A program made the position numbers and the translations under genes. From the NCBI GenBank assembly GCA_965261725.1, contig CBDHDU010000043.1:1-64000 (forward strand): a stretch of 64,000 nt of DNA. The letters are read 5' to 3'. Below the pieces are notes generated by a model. That model was not told the DNA's origin, made no database searches, and was given only the letters and a program-made list of their open reading frames with translations. Below are positions 1 to 8,100 of the stretch, piece by piece; position 1 is the first letter of the stretch, and each line of letters starts with the position of its first letter. Source of the DNA: CANDOC01 sp965261725 (lineage in GTDB: Bacteria > Pseudomonadota > Gammaproteobacteria > Pseudomonadales > Endozoicomonadaceae).

Positions 1-276
1 CACCGGATGCCCGTAGGGCGGGGCGATGTTGGCTATAATTTTGTGCATGATAAAAAGGTTAAACGCCTTTATGTCACCGCGGATGAACAGAATAAGCTGG
101 CTCGCGGACGCTTGGCTGTACTGTTCTTTGAGGAAACCTATTACCTGCTTGAGCTTGATATCGCTGAGCGAATTCAGGAGCGGGAACCGGACATTTTTGT
201 ATTGGTCAACAAGCCTGAAGTGCAGGAAGAGGGCGATGATGATTATCCACCGATTCCGGATGATCTGATGTGGTAA
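1..276 (+). CDS. yaiL: YaiL-type DUF2058 protein, C-terminal part (cut by window edge)
   Basis: The reading frame is open from base 1 and ends at 276. The 91 visible codons correspond to the C-terminal half of the DUF2058 family (E. coli YaiL), a small, charged nucleoid/polynucleotide-associated protein of unknown function. The 'GDVGYNF' block lines up with the conserved 'GDIGFNF' of YaiL, and the protein ends in 'PDDLMW', the characteristic family C-terminus. The methionine at base 7 is internal, because homology continues upstream (His-Arg before it). The true start is outside the window. A strong intrinsic terminator follows 20 bases after the stop, so this is the last gene of its transcript. 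Confidence 0.85.
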   Translation, partial: HRMPVGRGDVGYNFVHDKKVKRLYVTADEQNKLARGRLAVLFFEETYYLLELDIAERIQEREPDIFVLVNKPEVQEEGDDDYPPIPDDLMW

Positions 277-296
277 GCTGAATCGGACGAAATATC

Positions 297-335
297 AAGC
301 CGGTAAGTTATTTACTATGACTTACCGGCTTTTTT
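297..335 (+). terminator. Rho-independent terminator of the yaiL-type gene
   Basis: A 12-base arm, aagccggtaagt, pairs perfectly with acttaccggctt across an 11-base loop and runs into a T tract ending at 335. It lies directly after the yaiL-type stop codon. Confidence 0.9.
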
Positions 336-464
336 GCAGGTGGTGTTACTAGTTTAATGAAGTGTTACCGGGATTGTGCTGCGGGGTAACGCATATTATT
401 TGCCGCAGTATTTTAATATCAACAATTATCTCTTAACTGGCTGATAAATATACATAAATTGTTT

Positions 465-480
465 TTGGCACATTCCCTGC
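465..480 (+). promoter_or_regulatory. Sigma-54-type promoter candidate without a downstream gene
   Basis: The sequence ttggcacattccctgc has the -24 GG and -12 GC elements exactly 12 bases apart and the usual TGGCAC core. An A-rich leader of about 60 bases with repeated aataa/aaaa blocks follows, as often seen in sigma-54 transcripts. No intact ORF follows on the plus strand before the SDR gene at 862, so the promoter appears orphaned. It was judged by eye; a chance match cannot be excluded. Confidence 0.5.
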
Positions 481-590
481 GTTATTAGTAAATACAAAAA
501 TAAGAAAAACCAAAAGAAAAATAATAATAACAAAAAGCGGACAAGTTGATTGATTTACGGGGTGGCTATCTGTTTCTACAGGTCTGATGT

Positions 591-668
591 GAGATCAATG
601 AGAAGCTGTTTAAACAGCTCGGGATTGAACTGAAAACCGAAGTTGCAGAACCCCCTCCCCCCCTCTAA
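591..668 (+). pseudogene. C-terminal tail of a lost gene
   Basis: After an in-frame stop, this frame reads EINEKLFKQLGIELKTEVAE followed by a short proline run and a TAA at 666-668. A perfect terminator hairpin sits 40 bases downstream. A short, charged tail that ends just before a terminator and lacks its own start and ribosome site looks like the 3' end of a gene whose body has been deleted. The original function cannot be told from 25 residues. The rest of 336-861 holds only the sigma-54 candidate, this tail, the hairpin and AT-rich sequence. Confidence 0.35.
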
Positions 669-707
669 GGTCAGCCTGTAAATTTATCAACTTGAATGCT
701 ATTTATT

Positions 708-733
708 AACGGAGCCCCAGAGGCTCCGTTTTC
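708..733 (+). terminator. Rho-independent terminator with no intact gene before it
   Basis: aacggagcc and ggctccgtt pair perfectly over nine bases across the five-base loop ccaga, followed by a short T tract. It most likely ended the transcript of the lost gene whose tail is at 591-668. Confidence 0.75.
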
Positions 734-1039
734 TTATGTGTGCCGAAAGCACATAGCTCTTTCATGAGATAGCTTCCATACTGGCGAGCGCTATCTTAGC
801 TGTCTAGATTTATGCCCTTAGTTTCTGTTTCATCATCAGGGTAAGCATAGAGTGAGTGGCAATGCATCCGATTAACAACCTTGTGGTCATGATATCAGGT
901 GCCAATCGCGGGATTGGCAAGGCAGTTGCAGAAACTTTAATGAACGCAGGTTGCCGGCTGAGTCTTGGTGTCAGGGAGCCTGATAAACTTGCAGATAGTT
1001 CTTTAGTGGATAACGAAAATGTTCTTGTCTGTCGTTATA

Positions 1040-1048
1040 ATGCATCGG
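1040..1048 (+). repeat. Target-site duplication of the IS4-like element, left copy
   Basis: atgcatcgg at 1040-1048 is repeated exactly at 2656-2664, flanking the element at 1049-2655. Removing one copy restores the SDR reading frame. Confidence 0.9.
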
Positions 1049-2655
1049 CAGCAATTCCCGAACATTAAACGACAAACTAATTATACTTCGGAGTGGCCAA
1101 TAGAATTAGTTGGAGACGAAGAAGCCTTCTCCACCGTCGCAGAGCAGTCAATTTCTCTACATATCAAACACTGAAACACAAGGCTACTCAGCCTCTATGT
1201 GGTATCAAGCTCCAGGCTTTTGAGGCTGACACTTTTTCCCCTTGCGATCGCCGTAAGAAACTCTGTCCATGAATCAATGAAGAACCAGTCGAACAAGCCC
1301 CTGATAGCGTGCCAAAGCGCTTTCTTTGATTTCGATGCTGATAACGCTTTTTGAAAAAGAGGGCAGGCAAGCTGCTCGATTTGGTCAATAAGGAAGGCGG
1401 TAAACGTCAGGCTGGCGAAGTTAGTCGCCAGGTGCATTTTACCGTGCCCGTAGTTGTGTTCCAGGTTGTAGCCTTGTGTTTTCAGTGTGTTAAACGTCTC
1501 ATTCTCTATTTTCCACTTAGCGCGTCCTCCTCGCATGATTTTTGCCACGCTTTCTTTGGTGATTTCAATATCAGTCACCCAGGTATTGGTGTACTTCTTG
1601 TCATTGGGGCTGATTTCCACGTACTCAAGGTAGTTGACCAGAATATCCTGATGGGATTTGTTGATGGGAACGCCATTGATGAACCGGAACCAATGCCGGT
1701 AGCCGTCTTCATCGGTGAATTCATAACGTGTGACCTTACCGGCGATGTCCATCTCATCGACGGCCTCATAAAGCGACACATGGCTGGTGTCTTTCGCGAC
1801 CATAATGAAGCTGTAGTCGTAGGATTTCACCAATTTGATCGTGGGACCATCGGAGTACAAGTCGTCAAAATTCAGTACCAACTTAAGGTGTGGATGTTCT
1901 CTGGCAATATTCGACAGGAGCCTTTCGAGTGCTGTTTTTTCACAGTCGTTTTTTGAAGCATCGACTTGTTGAATAATGGGTTCCGGCATTAAAGGCAGCA
2001 CTTCTTTCTTGCCCGGCTTAACCAGACAGCAGCCCAATAGTTGGTGATAATACTGGGGATTCTTGCTGTCTGGCTTTTTCACACAGCACTCTGGACAATC
2101 AATTTTTCCCGAAGAAAAATGCCCCGTCCCATCAATAGGCGCAAGATAGCCTTCCTCAAAGTACTCAAACTGCCTGAGCCGCCCGGAGCGCTGAACATAG
2201 GCGAATAACGCCGTGAAAAATTTCCGCAAATACCGAGTTTCGATCGGGTCAAGCAGCTCAGCGAGGCGAGAATCACTCGGCACTCTATTGACATTGTAGA
2301 GTGATTTCAGGTTGTGAATTTTATCTGTATTCTGTACGCAGTCCTGATCAAATTTCAGCAACGACGGATATTTAAGGTGCATGACCGCCAGGCCACACAT
2401 GATGGCATCATGCAGTGCGATCTTGTCATGGTTGTTCACCGGCCTAAAATCTGGAACCTTGGCAGCTTCTTTGGAGACGACGCTGATTAGTTTTTCAGCC
2501 AGCGCTTTTTGTTGTTTTTTTGTTGAAGACACAGAGAATACGACTGTAGATGTATAGTCTGCATACTGTACCTCAAAGTCTGCGATTTAGGGAATATCAG
2601 AACTACCGCTATCCCTTGGTATCACTGGTTTTAATCAAGTGCTCGGGAATTACTG
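1049..2655 (-). mobile_element. IS4-like insertion sequence, complete (1607 bp)
   Basis: The ends are imperfect inverted repeats of about 17 bases: the left end starts cagcaattcccgaacatt and the reverse complement of the right end starts cagtaattcccgagcact. The element is flanked by a 9-bp duplication and carries one transposase gene on the minus strand. Decayed sequence from its transposase-5' end recurs at about 45268-45510 next to tssM. Confidence 0.9.
1195..2532 (-). CDS. IS4-like DDE transposase
   Basis: 445 residues with an RNase H-like DDE catalytic core. The first Asp lies in APIDGTG, the second in LNFDDLYSDG, and the Glu in WKIENETFNTLK, which matches the Y/R-E-K type signature of IS4-like and some ISNCY enzymes. 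The GYNLEHNYGHG block after it is typical of this subgroup. The frame is intact, so the element may be active. The family could be IS4 or a related ISNCY group; a database comparison would decide. It lies inside the SDR gene in the opposite orientation. Confidence 0.85.
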   Translation of the reverse strand: MSSTKKQQKALAEKLISVVSKEAAKVPDFRPVNNHDKIALHDAIMCGLAVMHLKYPSLLKFDQDCVQNTDKIHNLKSLYNVNRVPSDSRLAELLDPIETRYLRKFFTALFAYVQRSGRLRQFEYFEEGYLAPIDGTGHFSSGKIDCPECCVKKPDSKNPQYYHQLLGCCLVKPGKKEVLPLMPEPIIQQVDASKNDCEKTALERLLSNIAREHPHLKLVLNFDDLYSDGPTIKLVKSYDYSFIMVAKDTSHVSLYEAVDEMDIAGKVTRYEFTDEDGYRHWFRFINGVPINKSHQDILVNYLEYVEISPNDKKYTNTWVTDIEITKESVAKIMRGGRAKWKIENETFNTLKTQGYNLEHNYGHGKMHLATNFASLTFTAFLIDQIEQLACPLFQKALSASKSKKALWHAIRGLFDWFFIDSWTEFLTAIARGKSVSLKSLELDTT

Positions 2656-3234
2656 ATGCATCGGTGCCTGAAGATACTGAACAGTGGGTGAAGCAGACAG
2701 TTGATCGCTTTGGTTGTATCGATAGCGTTGTTAATAATGCCGGAATTTATCGCAAGGTCAGTATTGAGGACGGCAGTGAAGCTGATCTCGATGCCATGTG
2801 GGAAGTGAATGTTAAAGGTCCCTGGCGTTTGCTTCGGGCAACATTTCCATACCTGAAACAAAGTGAGCATGCCCGGATAATCAATATTATCAGCCTGTCA
2901 GGACAACGTGTAAAAAGTGTTGGTACCACAGGTTATGGTATGAGCAAATTTGCGACACGAGCCTTGCATCAGGGATGTCGGCTGGCAGGTTGGGAGCACG
3001 GTATCCGGGCTACGGCTATTTGCACCAGTTTTGTCAGAACGGATATGGCTGCCACTGTAGCGGCAACCTGTCCTGAGAATGTGATTGAGCCGGACGATAT
3101 TGGTGAAACCGTGAAGTTTCTGCTGGGACAGCCGGATTTTGCCACAGTAAATGAGGTCAATATTAACTGTAGCCTTGAATACGAATACTGATGCGTAAGG
3201 CAGAATACAGGTGTCAGGCGTCTGCCCACTCTTT

Positions 3235-3732
3235 TCAGATTTCTCTGGCTCCGAAGCTCAGCAGTTTTATATCCCTGACGCTTTTTCCTCTCAAGAGCAT
3301 ATTGGGCAGTGCGACACCTATAGCGAGTGACAACAGGATAAAGATGGTATAAAGCCCATTGCGCAGTGTGCTGTAGAGTAACACCTCATTAAACTCCGGG
3401 TTTTGGATTAATTCCATTAAGCCAAGCATGGTCGTATATGCATGCATGCCGGGTACCATGGGGATCATAGCGGGAAGAGAATAAATCACTGACGGTGTTA
3501 GCATACGGGCACAAATCAGCAGGCTCAGCATCCCGGCAACACAGGCAGCAATCAGGCTGCCGCCAATAATGCCTCCGCCATGTTCAATATAAAGACTGCG
3601 CACCAGACAGGCGACAGCAGCGACCAGCATTGCCAGTGGTACACGACTGAGTGAGACACCAAAGATAGTCGCAAAACCACCGGCAACCATGGTGGCATAG
3701 AGCATTCGTAACAGAATTTCAGTATTGATCAT
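3235..3732 (-). CDS. yjjB: YjjB-like subunit of a threonine/serine-type exporter
   Basis: 165 residues from ATG 3732, whose start overlaps the stop of the upstream yjjP gene as ATGA. The protein is almost entirely hydrophobic, with about four to five membrane helices, and has the DUF3815/ThrE_2 features SLYIEHGGGIIGGSL and PAMIPMVPGMHAY. YjjB is the small partner of YjjP; in E. coli the pair exports succinate, and related ThrE proteins export threonine and serine. The longer frame from 3768 would intrude into yjjP and is not needed. It is convergent with the SDR gene, with only 43 bases between them. A second yjjP-yjjB pair lies at 54358-55613. Confidence 0.85.
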   Translation of the reverse strand: MINTEILLRMLYATMVAGGFATIFGVSLSRVPLAMLVAAVACLVRSLYIEHGGGIIGGSLIAACVAGMLSLLICARMLTPSVIYSLPAMIPMVPGMHAYTTMLGLMELIQNPEFNEVLLYSTLRNGLYTIFILLSLAIGVALPNMLLRGKSVRDIKLLSFGAREI

Positions 3733-4523
3733 GGCAGACCCACCCCCAACAGTGACATAGAAATCCACATACCCAGAGCAATAGAAAAAGCGACGAGTGT
3801 TCCGTGAACGCCCCGGGCCAGCCCGACTATATAGTGACCATGGAGCATATCAATCAGGCTATTGATCAGCGGAATACCGGGTACCAGAAACAGAATAGAG
3901 GTTGCCATTGCCAGTTCCGGCTGATGCCCTACGTTCATCAGTGTTGCTGTACCGGCAATGCTTTCGGTGAAGAGTGCTGTTGAGGCGATTGTAAGAAATG
4001 GGTTGTAATGTAGCTTGAGCAATAAATGTCGAAAGATAAAACCACAGAATGTTGCCAGCGCTGTCATCAGCATGACCATATGATCACCACCGGCAAGACC
4101 ACAAAGACCTGCAGTACCTAATGGTGCCATTAATATCAGGAACCATACCGGATAAGTATTGTGATGGGTCAGGCGTGAAATTTCCTGTGTCAGCTCGTCA
4201 AAAGATAACCCGATATTCTTTGCTCTCCAGCTCAGGCGGCTGATTGCTGAAACCGTAGAAAGCTGGACGCCGTGGTGCTCAATATGACGAAACTGGGTAA
4301 TTGTCTGATCAGGTGTTGCTGAATCAGTCTTGTGCTGCAAAGTGATGGTAATGCCTGAATGGGAAAAAAACAGTTCAGGTTCGTAACCCAGACTGGTTGC
4401 AATCCGCATTGTGTTACGCCTGACCCGCTCGGTATGGGCGCCGGACTGCATTAACAGGGATGCCACATCCAATAACAGCCCGGCAGCTTCACCGGGGGCG
4501 GTAAAAGAGGGCGTATCCGTCAC
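3729..4523 (-). CDS. yjjP: YjjP-like subunit of a threonine/serine-type exporter
   Basis: 264 residues starting at a GTG (complement of cac at 4521-4523) with an AGGAG ribosome site seven bases before it. The N-terminal soluble part has the DUF1212/ThrE signature LLLDVASLLMQSGAHTERVRR, and the C-terminal half has about five membrane helices with FLVPGIPLINS. It forms a two-gene operon with yjjB, coupled by a 4-base start/stop overlap. The role is export of a small organic acid or amino acid across the inner membrane; the substrate cannot be decided from sequence. Confidence 0.85.
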   Translation of the reverse strand: MTDTPSFTAPGEAAGLLLDVASLLMQSGAHTERVRRNTMRIATSLGYEPELFFSHSGITITLQHKTDSATPDQTITQFRHIEHHGVQLSTVSAISRLSWRAKNIGLSFDELTQEISRLTHHNTYPVWFLILMAPLGTAGLCGLAGGDHMVMLMTALATFCGFIFRHLLLKLHYNPFLTIASTALFTESIAGTATLMNVGHQPELAMATSILFLVPGIPLINSLIDMLHGHYIVGLARGVHGTLVAFSIALGMWISMSLLGVGLP

Positions 4524-4670
4524 TCGAAACTCCTGATTCTTCTCTTCATTCTTTATTGATAGGCCTTTTCAGGCTATGAAATGCCCAGGCTTGTGAATCA
4601 CTGGTGCCAATACAGCCGTCCTCAACGGAGGGTACTTTTCCGAGTCATTCCTGCAATCAGACTGCTTAAT

Positions 4671-5081
4671 CTAATACTTTGTTCCATTGTCCTTACTTTC
4701 CCGACAATTACGGTCAGAAGTCTGGTGAATGCTTGCAGAAAGCCACTGTTCAGGTGCTGCTCCTGATAGACAGGGCAAACAGTGAATGTAGACACCTGGA
4801 GGATTGATTAGACCATGATACAGCGCGACTCCTGCCGTATTCAGATAACTGTCAGCTAATGACATAACGTTGGCGAGAATACCACAGATCACCAAACTCT
4901 TGCTTATGTCAGAGAGCAATATATTCAGCATAAATTGAAAGCTTAGCCAGTGTGGCAGTCCCGGAAAATCAGGCGTCAAAGCATAATCACGCACATTCCG
5001 GATATTAAGACGGTATTTAAGACCAATACCCAATGGAAGAACCAGAAAGGTCAATAGAATAAACCATGCCAGTACAGACAT
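4671..5081 (-). pseudogene. Remnant of a sodium:solute symporter with an internal deletion
   Basis: The frame begins like the first helix of an SSF family transporter (hydrophobic helix, then GLKYRLNIRNVRDYAL, comparable to the 'GxxxxxRVKTxEDYxL' start of these proteins). It then jumps straight to a helix with the late SSF motif, here VMSLADSYLNTAGVALYHGL, normally found some 250 residues further on. SSF proteins have about 450-550 residues; this frame has 136. The last 40 residues do not resemble the family and are probably out of frame. It is therefore read as a gene that lost its middle and its end. The 147 bases between it and yjjP hold nothing recognisable. Confidence 0.45.
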
Positions 5082-5187
5082 TCTAATGCTTAAAAACGGT
5101 TTTTCGGTCAGGTATCAAGTTGGTAAAGAAATGCTTACCTATACTCACTGGGTTTCAGGTGCATGCCATTGTGACGGGAGTATTTGC

Positions 5188-8100
5188 ATGCGGAAGTCTA
5201 TGGCGGCAATTTGCCAGTTGGTTTTTCTTTTTCTTCTTGCTGTTTCTTGTAATCTTCCTGCTGCAGAGCCTGTTATGAGGTTGGTTTACCTCGGTGCCGT
5301 TAATATAGAAGGACGATTAGCACTAGGTATTGCGCCTGATCAGCCTTTTAGCCGTGAGCATGACTGGGACAAACTGCTGCGGGTTGAGCCTTTAAGTGGA
5401 TCGGCAACAGGGCGATGGCGTATAGCGGGTGATGGTGCATTACTTATTTATGAGCCAGTTATGTCTGGTCATCACTATCAGGTGACAGTGACCGATACTA
5501 ACTTGTTTGATGTGTCCGGATTAGCTGCATCTGAAAGCCTGAAACCTGATTCTGGAAATAATACGCGAACCGATGCGACTGCAGAATTTACTGTTGAGAT
5601 AAAACCACTCGCACCGGTTGCCCGCTTCAAAGGTCGTGGACCTGTTGTGGCGGTTGAAGCGGGCGACACATTGCCTGTTGAAACGGTGAATGCGCCCGAG
5701 TTTGATATTGAGTTTCTCAAGGTAAACGACCTGCATCGTTTTGCTGAGTTGTTTTACTGGAACCGTGATCGCAGTACCTGGGATCTGAGCCGACTCAGCG
5801 GCTCCTGCACCAGTCTGGATTCCCGCCGTTATCATGTATCGGCTCTTCCCAATCAGAAATTTATAAGCCGTGTAAGCCTCGACTGGCTGCCCGGACGCGG
5901 GCTTTATATTGCCGTTTTAAAAAGAGCGGGTGGATACGACTACCGGGACTTCAATATCAGAACCGTATTGAGAACTGACCTTGGGCTACATGTCAGGCTT
6001 TATCCGGAGCGCTGCATGATAGTTGCAGCGGCTTTGAGTTCTGGCAATGTACCTGAAAATGCTGAGCTGACTGTATTAGGTAAAGAGGGAGAACGCTTCA
6101 AGGGCGCTGTTAATAAAGACGGCATTGTTGAACTCGATTTCAGACCTGCTCCGGATGATGTACTGCTCTTACGTACTGCCGATGATATGAGCCTGATGAC
6201 CCTTCGGGATGTGGCGCTGGATTTGTCCGGGTTTGATATCAAGGGTGAAGTATCCAAACCATTATCTGTATTCGGCTGGACAAACCGGACCCTGATTCAG
6301 CCCGGAGAAGCCGTTCCATGGTGTGTGCTTTTGAGGGATATGGATGGTCGTCAGGTAACAACTCAGCCGCTGACGTTTAAGTTAGTGAGTGCTGATGGTC
6401 GTATAGTTTCTGAACGCAGGCTGCAGCCTGAAATCAATGGTTTTTATCGAACCGAATTTACTGTTCCTGCGGATGCACCTCTCGGGCGCTGGCGAGTACT
6501 GGTTTATAGCGATCCGTCCGCAGCACCTTTGCAGACACTTGCATTTGATGTGCAGGAATTCCTGCCGGAACGTATGGCGCTTGAAACAGGTAAGCCGGAT
6601 GGTGCCCTCTTGCTTGAAAAGCCTTTCGCTGTTTCTTTGAAAGGGCGTTATTTGTTTGGATCACCGGCATCGGGTAATCAGGTAACAGCAAATGCTGCAT
6701 GGTATTGGATGCCTGAGAGTCAACCGGACTGGAAAGGTTATATCTTTGGTCATCAGCCACAATTGCCCCGCCTGTTTCAAAATCTGGAGCCAGTAAAACT
6801 TGATGCTGAAGGGCAGGGCTCATTAACGGTAACACCACCCTTACCTGAACGACCAACGCCCCTGAATGTGAGACTGAACCTTGGCTTGGAGGAATGGGGA
6901 GGCAGGCCGGTTACCAGAGAAGTAGAAGCCCGATTATGGCCCGAACAGGCTGTTCCCGGTATTTATCCTGAGTTCAGCAATTATCAGATCGAAGAGAACA
7001 GTGAAGCCGGCTTCAATGTAATTGTGGTGAATGCTAACGGCAGTGTGGTAACAGGTCAGTCACTTAATGCCGTACTTATTCAACGACAGCGGGATGTGTT
7101 CTGGGTATATGAAGCAGGGCGGGGCTGGCAGTTAAAGGAAGAGCATCACGATATTCCGCAGGCTGTTCGTACGCTGACATCAGGCAGTGAACCCGTCAGG
7201 GTTTATTTTCCTGTAACGCAAGGACAATACATCTTACGTATTCAGTATGCGGGTGATAAAGATTCTTCCAGTCCTTTAACTGAGTATTCTTTCCGGGCTG
7301 GCTGGGGTGATGATATCCCACCCCCTAAACCGGGGCAGCTGACACTGAGAACAGATAAGCCCCGGTATCATGTCGGGGACAAAGTGACTTTGCAGGTTTA
7401 TTCGCCGCAAGTGGGTGAAATGCTGGTTGCTCTGGAAAGTGATCGGATGCTCTGGCAGCAAAGGTCGCACGTAGATGCCGGTGAGACATCTGTTACTTTT
7501 AATTTGCACAAAGACTGGCAGCGGCATGATTTGTACGCATCTGCTTTATTGTTTTCAAAGAAGGAATCAGGTCTTCCCCAGCGTTTACTTGGAATCAAAC
7601 CGATCTTGCTGGATCGTGATAAACGGCAGTTATCAGTTGCACTGAAAACAGGTAAAGCCCTTCCGGAAACGAAGCTTGATATTCAGGTTCAGGCCGAAGG
7701 CATTAAACCTGAAGACAATGCCGCTGTTGTTATCTCGCTGGTGGATCAGGGTATTTTAGCACTGGGTAAATATCCGACACCTGACCCGGCCAGTTTCTTC
7801 TTTGGACGAAAACGATATAGCTCTGATTTGCTTGATCTTTACTGGCGCATATTTGATCAACCCAAAGCCCCGTTCGCCGAATATCATTGCGGGGCCGATG
7901 GCGGTTTGATGATGAAGCGCAGCAGCCGCGCACCCAGAGCACTGGTTGAGCGTAAAACCGTAGCCCTGATGAGCCAGCCGGTAAAACTGGATCAACAGGG
8001 ACAGGCAAAAGTGATGCTGGATTTGCCGGACTTTAATGGTGAGGGAAAACTGTCTGCCGTTGTCTTTACTGATAATACTTATGGCAAGGCTGAGCAGCAA

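Larger units (their letters stand above)
862..3191 (+). pseudogene. Short-chain dehydrogenase/reductase gene split by an IS4-like element
   Basis: The N-terminal part (862-1048) has the Rossmann cofactor motif SGANRGIG. The C-terminal part (from 2665) has VNNAG and the catalytic S...YxxxK set in SLSGQ...YGMSK. Removing the IS at 1049-2655 and one copy of its 9-bp target repeat joins 862-1048 to 2665-3191 in one uninterrupted frame of 714 bases, 237 residues, the usual length of a classical cytosolic NAD(P)H-dependent oxidoreductase. The joint reads CRYNASVPEDTEQW, as expected between beta-3 and helix-4. ATG 862 is preferred over the GTG at 856. Substrate unknown. As it stands the gene is disrupted and makes at most a cofactor-binding fragment. 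Confidence 0.88.

Noticed and set aside
1351..1956. Plus-strand ORF of 201 residues opposite the IS4-like transposase
   Set aside because: It is a shadow of the intact transposase frame on the other strand, with no family features or ribosome site.
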